Shown here piece after piece: positions 49,650 to 58,843 of a DNA stretch of 64,000 nucleotides. Source of the stretch: Jejuia sp049889775 (GTDB taxonomy: Bacteria; Bacteroidota; Bacteroidia; Flavobacteriales; Flavobacteriaceae); NCBI GenBank assembly GCA_049889775.1, contig JBMHCT010000020.1, positions 124,001-188,000 on the forward strand, given 5' to 3'. Made by a program: the position numbers and the translations under genes. The notes beneath the pieces were generated by a model. It was not told where the DNA came from, did no database searches, and saw nothing but the letters and a program-made list of their open reading frames with translations. Position 1 is the first letter of the stretch. Every line of letters begins with the position of its first letter.

Positions 49650-51296
49650 ATGACAGCAGGATTTGATACGTGGGATTACATAATTTTTGTTGCTTACGCT
49701 ATTTTAATTTTAGGTGTTGGTCTTTGGGTTTCAAGAGATAAAGACGGACACGAAAAAAATGCGGAAGATTATTTTTTGGCTAGTAAATCGCTACCATGGT
49801 GGGCCATTGGTGCTTCATTAATAGCTGCTAATATTTCTGCAGAACAGTTTATTGGGATGTCTGGAGCGGGTTTTGCCTCAGGTTTGGCAATTGCCTCCTA
49901 TGAATGGATGTCTGCATTGACTTTAATTATTGTTGGGAAATATTTCCTTCCAATTTTTATAGAAAAAGGACTTTACACAATTCCAGAGTTTGTTGAAAAA
50001 AGATATTCAACGAATTTGAAAACTATTCTTGCGGTTTTCTGGATTGGACTCTACGTTTTTGTTAATCTAGCTTCGGTTCTTTATTTAGGATCTTTAGCTC
50101 TTCAAACTATAATGGGTATTCCGCTTATGTATGGCATAATTGGATTGGCATTATTTGCGGCGGCATATTCTTTATATGGAGGTTTGTCTGCTGTGGCATG
50201 GACGGACGTTATACAAGTGATTTTTTTAGTTTTAGGAGGTTTAGTAACTACTTATTTAGCTTTGAATACAGTGTCTGGAGGAGAAGGTTTTATGGCTGGA
50301 TTAACCACTATCTACGAAACTGTCCCTGAAAGATTTGAAATGATTCTTGATGAATCTAATCCTGAATATAAAAATTTACCTGGTATTGCTGTTTTAGTAG
50401 GTGGAATGTGGGTTGCAAATTTATATTACTGGGGTTTTAATCAATATATTATCCAAAGAACGCTTGCAGCAAAATCATTGAAGGAGTCACAAAAAGGAAT
50501 TTTATTTGCTGCTTTCTTAAAACTTCTAATTCCTCTAATTGTAGTTATTCCAGGAATAGCTGCTTATGTTATAATTAACGATCCTGAATTGATGTCAGGA
50601 CTGGGTGATATAGCTCTTCAAAATTCACCACTTGAAAAAAAGGACAATGCTTACCCTTGGTTGTTGCAATTTTTGCCAGTAGGTCTTAAGGGTGTAGCTT
50701 TCGCAGCTCTTGCTGCAGCCATTGTATCTTCTTTAGCATCTATGCTGAACTCCACTTCAACCATATTTACCATGGATATTTATAAACAGTATATAGATAA
50801 AAATGCAAATGATAAGAAAACTGTGAATGTAGGTAGGATTTCTGCAGCAGTCTCGTTAGTTATCGCTTGTATTATGGCACCGTTATTAGGGGGTATTGAT
50901 CAAGCTTTTCAGTTTATTCAAGAGTATACGGGTATTGTAAGTCCAGGTATATTAGCGGTATTTTTATTAGGTTTATTCTGGAAGAAAACTACTAACAAGG
51001 CCGCTATTGTAGGGGCACTGGTGTCCATTCCAATTGCCTTGTATTTTAAAGTGGCTCCTAAAGGTTGGTCGGAATCCGCGTTTTTCGTTGATGTGCCATT
51101 TATGGATCAAATGGGGTATACGTTGCTTTTAACAATGTTAATAATTGCTTTATACAGTTATTTTCAACATAAAGGCGCTGACGATGATAAAGGTATACCT
51201 GTTACTAAAGAATTATTTAAAACATCACCATTATTTAATATTGGAGCTTTCGCGATAATGTTAATATTAGTGGCTTTATATGCCGTATTCTGGTAA
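49650..51296 (+). CDS. Sodium:solute symporter (SGLT-like sugar transporter)
   Basis: A 548-residue inner-membrane protein of the SSS family with about 14 helices. It shows the N-terminal DYIIFVAYAILILGVGLWVSR, then AEDYFLASKSLPWWAIGASLIAANISAEQFIGMSG with the sodium-site region, YGGLSAVAWTDVIQ, WGFNQYIIQRTLA, and AALAAAIVSSLASMLNSTSTIFTMDIY, all typical of the sodium/glucose branch. Galactose or a related sugar is the likely cargo, given the divergent galactose genes. A terminator separates it from the enzyme genes downstream. Confidence 0.92.
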   Translation: MTAGFDTWDYIIFVAYAILILGVGLWVSRDKDGHEKNAEDYFLASKSLPWWAIGASLIAANISAEQFIGMSGAGFASGLAIASYEWMSALTLIIVGKYFLPIFIEKGLYTIPEFVEKRYSTNLKTILAVFWIGLYVFVNLASVLYLGSLALQTIMGIPLMYGIIGLALFAAAYSLYGGLSAVAWTDVIQVIFLVLGGLVTTYLALNTVSGGEGFMAGLTTIYETVPERFEMILDESNPEYKNLPGIAVLVGGMWVANLYYWGFNQYIIQRTLAAKSLKESQKGILFAAFLKLLIPLIVVIPGIAAYVIINDPELMSGLGDIALQNSPLEKKDNAYPWLLQFLPVGLKGVAFAALAAAIVSSLASMLNSTSTIFTMDIYKQYIDKNANDKKTVNVGRISAAVSLVIACIMAPLLGGIDQAFQFIQEYTGIVSPGILAVFLLGLFWKKTTNKAAIVGALVSIPIALYFKVAPKGWSESAFFVDVPFMDQMGYTLLLTMLIIALYSYFQHKGADDDKGIPVTKELFKTSPLFNIGAFAIMLILVALYAVFW

Positions 51297-51318
51297 TATA
51301 CAGTTGTAATCATAAAAT

Positions 51319-51348
51319 AAGCCTCACATTTGTGGGGCTTTGTTTTTT
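51319..51348 (+). terminator. Terminator after the symporter gene
   Basis: AAGCCTCACA (51319-51328) and TGTGGGGCTT (51331-51340) pair with one mismatch (G-U compatible) over a two-base TT loop (the real loop is larger), followed by TGTTTTTT. Confidence 0.8.
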
Positions 51349-51406
51349 AAAACAGTTTGTTGCATTAATTAATTCTTTTGTTACTAAATAAATCTCAATT
51401 AATAAT

Positions 51407-51414
51407 TAAGTTTG
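51407..51414 (+). promoter_or_regulatory. Possible -7 box for the GH29-sulfatase-GH2-GH16 operon
   Basis: TAAGTTTG fits TAnnTTTG, 42 bases before the GH29 ATG. No -33 TTTG at ideal spacing (TTTG at 51377-51380 is 26 bases away), so this is tentative. Confidence 0.35.
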
Positions 51415-51455
51415 TTTCAATAGAAAACTAAACTAAATTTTGAAATAAATAAACC

Positions 51456-52970
51456 ATGTATAAATATCTGTTAGTATTTATATCATGTGTAAATCTTTCC
51501 TTCTCTCAACAGGCTTACACAAACGACTGGGAATCCTTAAAAAAGCATGATGCCGTACCAGAATGGTTTGCCAATTCTAAATTAGGTGTGTACTTTCATT
51601 GGGGCGTTTACTCCGTTCCTGCTACCGACGGTGAGTGGTATCCACGTTGGATGTATGTACCCGATAGAGAGGATCATCTTTGGGGTGGAACGGTCTATGA
51701 AAAACATCGAAAGAATTACGGAGAAAATTTCCATTACCACGATTTTATCCCTATGTGGAAAGCTCCTAAATTTGACGCTAAACAATGGGTAGATATGTTT
51801 GAGGGTATGGGAGCTAAATTTATTGGTTCTATTGCCGAACATCATGATGGTTTTTCACTTTGGGATAGTAAAATAAATGAATGGAATTCGGTTCTTAAAG
51901 GTCCACAAATAGATGTGGTAAAAGCTATTGCAGAGGAAACTAAAAAACGTGATCTGAAATTTATGGCCACTTTCCATCATGGGTTTCATAATGTATTTTA
52001 TCCCAAACCTGATTTGTCATATTTACGTCCCGTTACCTTAAACAAGTATAGCTACGTTTACGAAAATTGTGAGGTACCCCAAGAGGACGTCTATAAAAAC
52101 CTGTATTGTAATTTAGACTATGATGATGCTCAGAATTTATGGTTAGGTAAGTTGAAAGAAGTGGTAGAAGCGCATTGTCCAGATTATATTTGGATGGATT
52201 TCGGGCAACGTTTTATATCGGAAGATTATAGGAAACAATTTTTAACTAAGTATTTCAATACTGCTCAAAACCTTGGAAAAGAGGTTGTCGTAAATACCAA
52301 AGGAGATTTTTTTCCAACAGAATTGGCTGTGGTTAATGTAGAGCGGGCCACAATGGAAGATATAACTCCAGAGGTGTGGATTACCGATTTTATTTTAGGT
52401 AGTAATTGGTGCTACAATAAAGAAAAACGAACTGCCATCGATTCAGGAAAAGCGATAAGAATGTTGGCTGAAGTGGTAAGTAAAAACGGAATTATGCTTT
52501 TATCTGCTGGCCCTATGGCAGATGGAACAATGCCAGAAGAACAAGTGCAGGCAATGGAAGGCATAGGGGCTTGGATGATACTTTATGGAGAATCTATTTA
52601 TAATACAAAACCGTTTTTAACTTTTGGAGAAGGCACTACCATTTTAAAGCGGGATGCAAAGGATGATTGGAATGCATATGGTGCTATCAAAAAGGGTTTG
52701 GATAAACTAAATGCCTCAGATATTAGGTACACCAGAAAAGCTAATGTTGTTTACGCCATACAATTAGGTTGGAATACAGAGAAACCTGATCGAGTTTTAA
52801 AAGTTTTTGCTGAAGAAGCAAAGGGCTTAAAGATAAAAAGTGTATCGGTTTTAGGAAGTAAAGAAAGAATATTTTGGAAAAGAACCAAGGAGGGTTTGTT
52901 TGTAAAACAGCCTGAAGAAAAACCAAATGAGGCAGATAAAGCACTCGTATATAAAATAGTACTTAAATAG
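51456..52970 (+). CDS. GH29-family glycosidase (alpha-L-fucosidase or alpha-L-galactosidase)
   Basis: A 504-residue exported enzyme (signal MYKYLLVFISCVNLSFSQQ). The GH29 barrel shows WFANSKLGVYFHWGVYSVPA, KFIGSIAEHHDGFSLWDSK, FMATFHHGFHN and the nucleophile Asp in YIWMDFG (D248). GH29 retains configuration and removes terminal alpha-L-fucose; some members act on alpha-L-galactose, which differs from fucose only by the 6-hydroxyl. Next to a sulfatase, GH2 and GH16, action on desulfated L-galactose of porphyran is plausible. The general acid is not assigned. It is the first gene of the enzyme set; the sulfatase starts eight bases later. Confidence 0.88.
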   Translation: MYKYLLVFISCVNLSFSQQAYTNDWESLKKHDAVPEWFANSKLGVYFHWGVYSVPATDGEWYPRWMYVPDREDHLWGGTVYEKHRKNYGENFHYHDFIPMWKAPKFDAKQWVDMFEGMGAKFIGSIAEHHDGFSLWDSKINEWNSVLKGPQIDVVKAIAEETKKRDLKFMATFHHGFHNVFYPKPDLSYLRPVTLNKYSYVYENCEVPQEDVYKNLYCNLDYDDAQNLWLGKLKEVVEAHCPDYIWMDFGQRFISEDYRKQFLTKYFNTAQNLGKEVVVNTKGDFFPTELAVVNVERATMEDITPEVWITDFILGSNWCYNKEKRTAIDSGKAIRMLAEVVSKNGIMLLSAGPMADGTMPEEQVQAMEGIGAWMILYGESIYNTKPFLTFGEGTTILKRDAKDDWNAYGAIKKGLDKLNASDIRYTRKANVVYAIQLGWNTEKPDRVLKVFAEEAKGLKIKSVSVLGSKERIFWKRTKEGLFVKQPEEKPNEADKALVYKIVLK

Positions 52971-52978
52971 TTAAAAAA

Positions 52979-54475
52979 ATGAGATTCCTTTTATTTTATG
53001 TTTTGTTTTTAGCTTTTTTATCGTTGGAGGCTCAAGAGAAACCAAACATTATTTGGATTTTTACAGATGATCATTCCTATCAGACCATTGGAGCATACGG
53101 TGGAATATTGCAAAGTTTAAATCCAACTCCAAATATTGATAAGTTGGCTTCCGAAGGTATGATTTTCAATAAATGTTATGTTGAAAATTCCATTTGTGCT
53201 CCTAGTAGAGCAACACTGCTAACGGGTAAAATGAGCCATATGCATGGTAAATACAATAACAAACAAAGTGTTGTATTTGATCATAACCAACCTCAGTTTC
53301 AGAAGGTACTGCAAACCAATGGATATCAAACTGCCATGATTGGTAAAATTCATTTAGATGGTAATATGCAAGGGTTTGATTACTGGGATGTTTTAATACG
53401 GCAAGGCGAATATAAAAACCCTAATTTTTTATCAGAAAACGGCGTTGAGAAAACAAACGGTTATGTTACAGACATTGTAACTGATAAGGCATTATACTGG
53501 CTGGGAGAAGAAAGAGATCAAAACAAACCTTTTATGTTAATGATTCATCAAAAAGCACCTCACAGACCTTGGGTGCCAAAAAGGGAATTTATGAATTTAT
53601 ATGAAGACGTTGCTATTCCCGAACCTGAAAACTTGTTTGATGATTATAAAACAAAAACAACTGCTGTTAAAGAACAGGATATGACAATTTCGGAGACCAT
53701 GCTAATGGATTCCGATTTGAAGCTGAAGCGACTTTCCCAAAGAAAAGAACGTTATGAAAAGATAGGATTAGACGATCGTTTTAATTCTAGAAAAGAAAAA
53801 TATAAAAATTTGAACTTATCTGGTAGAGAATTAGTGAAGTTTAAGTATCAAATGTATATGAAAGATTACCTGCGTTGTATTAAATCTGTAGATGATAATA
53901 TTGGTCGTGTTTTAAAATATTTAGAGGAAACAGGTTTAGCCAAAAACACAATAGTAATGTATTCGTCAGACCAAGGTTTTTATATGGGAGAACATGGCTG
54001 GTTTGACAAACGTTTTATGTATGAAGAATCCTTTAGAACACCTTTGATTGTGAAATGGCCAGGAGTTACAAAACCAGGAAGTTTAAATTCAGATTTGGTT
54101 CAAAATATCGATTTCGCAGAGACCTTTTTAGAAATGGCAGAAGCACCTATTCCTAAGGATATGCAAGGTGAAAGTTTAGTCCCTCTTTTAAGAGGCAAAA
54201 CCCCTAGAGCATGGCGAAAAAATCTTTATTATCATTATTACGAGTATCCAGGGCCTCATTCTGTAAGGCGACATGAAGGTATGGCCAATAAGCGTTATAA
54301 ATTAATTCGATTTTATGGAGAAGATGTGCCTAATGGAGAAGAATGGGAGTTTTATGATTTACAAAACGATCCGTCAGAAATGAACAATCTTTATCCAAGT
54401 TTAAAAAATAAAAGTCGTGTTTTAAAAATGAAACAAGATCTAATTAAACTTAAAAGGCACTACCAAGTACTTTAG
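52979..54475 (+). CDS. S1 family sulfatase
   Basis: A 498-residue exported sulfatase (signal MRFLLFYVLFLAFLSLEAQ). Metal-binding IWIFTDDHSYQTIGAYGG is followed by the activation motif ICAPSRATLLTGK, whose C73 must be converted to formylglycine by a radical SAM maturase not present here. VMYSSDQGFYMGEHGWFDKR supplies the second metal site and YDLQNDPSEMNNLY the usual C-terminal subdomain. It would remove sulfate from a galactan oligosaccharide, for example from L-galactose-6-sulfate before GH29 acts. The subfamily of S1 cannot be set by eye. Confidence 0.93.
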   Translation: MRFLLFYVLFLAFLSLEAQEKPNIIWIFTDDHSYQTIGAYGGILQSLNPTPNIDKLASEGMIFNKCYVENSICAPSRATLLTGKMSHMHGKYNNKQSVVFDHNQPQFQKVLQTNGYQTAMIGKIHLDGNMQGFDYWDVLIRQGEYKNPNFLSENGVEKTNGYVTDIVTDKALYWLGEERDQNKPFMLMIHQKAPHRPWVPKREFMNLYEDVAIPEPENLFDDYKTKTTAVKEQDMTISETMLMDSDLKLKRLSQRKERYEKIGLDDRFNSRKEKYKNLNLSGRELVKFKYQMYMKDYLRCIKSVDDNIGRVLKYLEETGLAKNTIVMYSSDQGFYMGEHGWFDKRFMYEESFRTPLIVKWPGVTKPGSLNSDLVQNIDFAETFLEMAEAPIPKDMQGESLVPLLRGKTPRAWRKNLYYHYYEYPGPHSVRRHEGMANKRYKLIRFYGEDVPNGEEWEFYDLQNDPSEMNNLYPSLKNKSRVLKMKQDLIKLKRHYQVL

Positions 54476-54510
54476 ACAAATCAAACAAAAACAGTATTTA
54501 AATATTTCAG

Positions 54511-56958
54511 ATGAAAAGAGTAGTAGTAGTTTTAATATCATTATTCACAAACTATTTATTAGCCCAAGACTTAAATTTTAATAATTCTTGGAAGTTTTTT
54601 AATGATAAAGTGGAAGGAGCGGAAAAAGTAGACTTCGACGATTCCAAGTGGAGAAATTTAGACTTGCCACACGATTGGGCGATTGAAGGCCCATTCGATG
54701 TAAAGTATAATGCAAGAGCTGGAGGATTGCCATTTCATGGCACAGGTTGGTATCGTAAACACTTCAAAATGGATGCTGAAACCAAAGGAAAAGTGGTTCG
54801 ACTGGAGTTCGAAGGAGCAATGTACGATGCTCATGTATGGATTAACGGAGAATTGGTAGGGAATCGCCCATACGGCTATATTGGTTTTGAATTTGACATT
54901 AGCAAATATTTAAAATATGATGGCTCTGATAATGTGGTAGCGGTTAGATTAACACCCGAAGATTTATCTTCAAGGTGGTATCCTGGAGCCGGAATTTACC
55001 GATCAGTTTGGTTAAAAATTGACAATCCAGTGCATATAAAACAATGGGGGACTTATTTTACAACACCTACCGTAACTGAAAAATTGGCAGTTGTACAAAA
55101 TGAAACAACAGTCGTTAATACAACAGTATTACCCGTTTTTGTTAATGTGAAGCACGATTATTATGCGCCTTCAGGAGAAAAAGTAGCGTCTATTGATGAG
55201 GATATTAAAATTGAAGCAGCATCTGAAGGTATTTCTATGACATGGAGTAATATCGAAAATCCAAAACGCTGGGATATTTATATGCCAAATCAATATAAAG
55301 TTGTTACAACAGTTACGCAAAATGACAATATTGTTGATGAATATGAGACAAAAATCGGGTTGCGTTCAATTTCATACACTAAAGATGGTTTTTATCTAAA
55401 CAATAAGCTGGTTCGTTTTAATGGTGTTTGCCTACATCATGATAACGGATCCCTAGGGGCTGCGGTGTATAAAAGAGCCGACGAACGCAAATTACAAATC
55501 ATGAAAGATATGGGCGTTAACGCTATTAGAACAAGTCATAATCCGCCGTCTGGAGAGTTTTTAGAGGCCTGTGATGAACTAGGACTTGTTGTTTTGGATG
55601 AAGCTTTTGATGTTTGGGAAATGCAAAAAGTGCCCAATGGCTATAATAAATATTTTGCTGAATGGTCGGAGCGTGATTTAAAAGACATGATTCTGAGAGA
55701 TAGAAATCACCCTTCGGTAATCATGTGGAGTACAGGTAATGAAATTATTGAGCAGCGGGATAAAGAAAATGGTTGGAAAGTGGCAAAAATGCTTCATGAT
55801 GTTTGTAAAGCCACAGATCCTACTAGACCCAGCACTATGGGAATGAATAACTATATTAACCCTTACACTTTTAATTTTGCACAACAAGTGGATATTGCAG
55901 GTGTAAATTACAAGCCGACAAAGTATAGCGAATTAAGAGAGATGTTTCCGGAAATGCCTTTGTACGGTTCAGAAACTTCAAGTTGTACGAGTAGTAGGGG
56001 GATTTATCATTTGCCAATTGAAAAGTATAAAACCCACGAATCTAAGCATGTAACAAGCTACGATTTAATCGGTCCGCCTTGGGCATATCCACCGGATGTT
56101 GAGTTTCATTTTCAAGAACAAAATCCATACGTCATGGGTGAATTTATTTGGACAGGATTTGATTATTTAGGCGAGCCCACACCGTATGGAGGAAAAGATA
56201 ATTCTACTAATGGGTATTGGAATGCCGATTGGCCTTCACACAGTTCTTATTTTGGTGCTGTTGATTTATGTGGCTTTCCAAAAGATAGATTCTACCTATA
56301 TCAAAGTCAATGGACTACAGAGCCCATGATTCATTTATTGCCGCATTGGAACTGGAAAGGTATGGAAGGGCAAACTATACCAGTATACTGCTATACCAAT
56401 TGTGATAGTGCTGAATTATTTGTGAATGGAAAATCCATGGGTAAAAAGGTAAAAGGTGAAGATTTAACCGAACTAAAAGTAAATTTCTTACGCTACGAGC
56501 CAAAAACTTTTCAGTCCAAGTACCGTTTATCTTGGGATGTGCCTTATGAAAAAGGTAATATAAAAGTAGTAGGTTATAAAAATGGTGAGCAGGTTTTAGA
56601 AGAACAAATTAATACTGCTGGAAAACCTGCTAAAATTAGTTTATCAGTTGACCGAAAAGAAATTAAGGCTGACGGTACAGATTTAGCATATGTAACGGTT
56701 AGAGTCGAAGATAAATATGGCAATTTGGTACCAAATGCATCTAATCAAATTTATTTTTATACTAAAGGCCAAGGCGAGCTTTTAGCTGTTGATAATGGAG
56801 ATCAGACCAGTTTAGAATCTTTTCAGGCTAATCATAGAAAAGCCTTTAGTGGTATGTGTTTAGCCATCTTAAAATCCTCTGATGTAAAGGGAAAAATTAG
56901 ATTATATGCCAAATCAAAAGGCTTGAAACGAGCAACAATAGAAGTAAAAACAAACTAA
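54511..56958 (+). CDS. GH2-family glycosidase, probable beta-galactosidase
   Basis: An 815-residue exported enzyme (signal MKRVVVVLISLFTNYLLAQ). A jelly-roll sugar-binding domain (WRNLDLPHDWAIEGPF), Ig-like domain, and catalytic barrel follow: FNGVCLHHDNGSLGAA, AIRTSHNPPSGEFLEACDELGLVVLDEAFDVW, acid/base E411 in MWSTGNEI, nucleophile E488 in YGSETSS. C-terminal Ig-like domains include WDVPYEKGNIKVVGYKNGEQV. The layout matches beta-galactosidases that release galactose from agaro- or porphyran oligosaccharides; GH2 can also be mannosidase or glucuronidase. It lies between the sulfatase and GH16 genes. Confidence 0.9.
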   Translation: MKRVVVVLISLFTNYLLAQDLNFNNSWKFFNDKVEGAEKVDFDDSKWRNLDLPHDWAIEGPFDVKYNARAGGLPFHGTGWYRKHFKMDAETKGKVVRLEFEGAMYDAHVWINGELVGNRPYGYIGFEFDISKYLKYDGSDNVVAVRLTPEDLSSRWYPGAGIYRSVWLKIDNPVHIKQWGTYFTTPTVTEKLAVVQNETTVVNTTVLPVFVNVKHDYYAPSGEKVASIDEDIKIEAASEGISMTWSNIENPKRWDIYMPNQYKVVTTVTQNDNIVDEYETKIGLRSISYTKDGFYLNNKLVRFNGVCLHHDNGSLGAAVYKRADERKLQIMKDMGVNAIRTSHNPPSGEFLEACDELGLVVLDEAFDVWEMQKVPNGYNKYFAEWSERDLKDMILRDRNHPSVIMWSTGNEIIEQRDKENGWKVAKMLHDVCKATDPTRPSTMGMNNYINPYTFNFAQQVDIAGVNYKPTKYSELREMFPEMPLYGSETSSCTSSRGIYHLPIEKYKTHESKHVTSYDLIGPPWAYPPDVEFHFQEQNPYVMGEFIWTGFDYLGEPTPYGGKDNSTNGYWNADWPSHSSYFGAVDLCGFPKDRFYLYQSQWTTEPMIHLLPHWNWKGMEGQTIPVYCYTNCDSAELFVNGKSMGKKVKGEDLTELKVNFLRYEPKTFQSKYRLSWDVPYEKGNIKVVGYKNGEQVLEEQINTAGKPAKISLSVDRKEIKADGTDLAYVTVRVEDKYGNLVPNASNQIYFYTKGQGELLAVDNGDQTSLESFQANHRKAFSGMCLAILKSSDVKGKIRLYAKSKGLKRATIEVKTN

Positions 56959-56971
56959 ACCTAGTATAAGT

Positions 56972-57832
56972 ATGAGAATTTTGAAGTTATTAACGTTCTT
57001 ATTAGTCATTTGTTTTAGTACTATGACTAACGCACAGAGAAGTCCCCACTTTCAAAATGGTGAGGATCCAAAACCTGAAGGTACCAAATGGAAGTTGGTA
57101 AAATCAATGTCAGATGAATTTAACAAGAAGGAAGTTAACGAAAAAAAATGGCAGATTTCTGGACAACGTTGGAAAGGTAGAGTGCCCGGGCTTTTTCAAG
57201 CGGAAAATATTAAACAGAAAGAAGGCAAACTTCAAATTACTACTAAAATGCTTGAAGAACCCAAAGGTAAATTTACACATGGTGGCGGTTATGTTGGTTC
57301 ACGAGAAGCTATGAGATATGGGTATTACGAATGCAGAATGAAAGCGAATAAAACCTTTATGTCGTCGACATTTTGGTTAATTACCGATAGATCTCGTGCA
57401 AAAGGATGCGATAATAGAACAACAGAGTTAGATATTCAAGAGTGTGTTGGTGAAATTGTGAGTAAAGCAGAGTGGATGGTGAATTTTGACTCAAAAATGA
57501 ATTCAAATACCCATAGTAGAGATATTAAAGAGGGTTGTGATATTGCCAAGGGAAGCGTTAAATCTAGTGCTCATGCTGGAGGTAAGGTATACGATGATTA
57601 TCATGTTTATGCGGTTTGGTGGAAAAGTAAAGATGAAATTTTGTTCTTTTTGGATGGTAAGTTCGTAAATCAGGTAAAGCCTGCTGCGGATTTTGATTTA
57701 GATATGCACTTAAGAATGGTAGTTGAAACTTATAACTGGAATCCTGTGCCAGAAGATGGAGGTATGAATATGTCTGCCGAAGACAGAACCACATATTATG
57801 ATTGGGTAAGGACTTGGGAATTAGTTGAGTAA
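56972..57832 (+). CDS. GH16 endo-beta-galactanase (agarase/porphyranase type), copy 1
   Basis: A 286-residue secreted GH16 jelly roll (signal MRILKLLTFLLVICFSTMTNAQ, cleavage rather than lipidation). The catalytic ExDxxE is TELDIQECVG with E152 nucleophile, D154 and E157 acid/base. GYYECRMKANKTFMSSTFWLI and RWKGRVPGLFQAENI resemble beta-agarases and porphyranases rather than laminarinases or carrageenases. It would cut beta-1,4 links in a red-algal galactan outside the cell. It is the neighbour and paralogue of the gene at 57848; 13 bases separate it from GH2. Confidence 0.9.
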   Translation: MRILKLLTFLLVICFSTMTNAQRSPHFQNGEDPKPEGTKWKLVKSMSDEFNKKEVNEKKWQISGQRWKGRVPGLFQAENIKQKEGKLQITTKMLEEPKGKFTHGGGYVGSREAMRYGYYECRMKANKTFMSSTFWLITDRSRAKGCDNRTTELDIQECVGEIVSKAEWMVNFDSKMNSNTHSRDIKEGCDIAKGSVKSSAHAGGKVYDDYHVYAVWWKSKDEILFFLDGKFVNQVKPAADFDLDMHLRMVVETYNWNPVPEDGGMNMSAEDRTTYYDWVRTWELVE

Positions 57833-57847
57833 TATAAAAATAACACC

Positions 57848-58729
57848 ATGAAAACAGTAAGTAAAATTTTAATATTGGCCTTGATCGGTTTGTTAGGATT
57901 AGGCTGTAGTCAGTCTAAAATACAACAGCCTTATTTTGCTGAGGGCGCGGATCCTAAACCTGAAGCTAAACAATGGATTTTGGTGGATGAATTATCAGAC
58001 GAATTTGAAGGCAATACGTTAAATGATGCAAAATGGACATTAACAGGACAAAAGTGGATTGGTAGACCTCCTGGGCTATTTGTACCTGAAAATATTAAAG
58101 TAGTAAATGGCACCATGCAGGTTACCACGGTAAAATTACCGGAGCCAGTTGTAAAGAATAATCAAACCTTTACCCATGGTGGAGGCCATGTTATGTCTAA
58201 TAACACGATGACGTATGGTTATTATGAATGCAGAATGAAAGCGAATAAAACTTTTATGTCCTCAACATTTTGGTTGTATAATTCAAAAGAAGATGGGGAA
58301 GGTTGCGACCGAAGAAATACCGAATTGGATATTCAAGAGGCTGTAGGCCAAATAGTAAGTGAAAAACCTGAACTACAAAAGTTTGATGATCATATGAATT
58401 TCAATACCCACAGTAGAAATATAGAAGAAGGTTGCGATATTCAAAAAGGCATCATCGGAGGAAAGGCTCCTGTGGGCGCTAAAGTTTATGATGACTTTCA
58501 TGTGTTTGGAGCTTGGTGGAAGAATAAAGATGAAATTCTGTTCTTTTTGGATGGGAAATTTGTTGAAAAAGTAAAACCTGCTGCAGATTTTAACCTTCCC
58601 ATGCATATAAGAATGGTAGTTGAAACCTACAACTGGAATCCGCCACCTGCAGATGGAGGAATGAATATGCCAGCAGAAGATAGAACTACCTATTACGATT
58701 GGGTAAGAGCCTATAAACTGGTAGATTAA
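57848..58729 (+). CDS. GH16 endo-beta-galactanase, copy 2, lipoprotein
   Basis: A 293-residue GH16 enzyme with a lipoprotein signal (MKTVSKILILALIGLLGLGC, Cys at residue 20), so it is likely anchored on the cell surface while copy 1 is soluble. The catalytic motif is TELDIQEAVG with E159, D161 and E164. Large parts are near-identical to copy 1 (YGYYECRMKANKTFMSSTFW; RMVVETYNWNP; AEDRTTYYDWVR), showing tandem duplication. Differences occur around the substrate loops (WIGRPPGLFVPENIKVV and an inserted LPEPVVKNNQTF), which suggest a shifted specificity. It is the last gene of the enzyme set. Confidence 0.9.
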   Translation: MKTVSKILILALIGLLGLGCSQSKIQQPYFAEGADPKPEAKQWILVDELSDEFEGNTLNDAKWTLTGQKWIGRPPGLFVPENIKVVNGTMQVTTVKLPEPVVKNNQTFTHGGGHVMSNNTMTYGYYECRMKANKTFMSSTFWLYNSKEDGEGCDRRNTELDIQEAVGQIVSEKPELQKFDDHMNFNTHSRNIEEGCDIQKGIIGGKAPVGAKVYDDFHVFGAWWKNKDEILFFLDGKFVEKVKPAADFNLPMHIRMVVETYNWNPPPADGGMNMPAEDRTTYYDWVRAYKLVD

Positions 58730-58843
58730 CAGCCTTTTTTACTGATAAAACTATCCTAAAGTATTTCTCCTTTTTTTTAAAAGTGGTATTTTGGCACGGT
58801 TATTAGTTAATCAGACATAATAATCTTGCTTAATTAATCCCCT

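Noticed and set aside
57564..57794. Minus-strand ORF within the first GH16 gene
   Set aside because: It is the antisense of a well-conserved catalytic domain and shows no protein-like features of its own.
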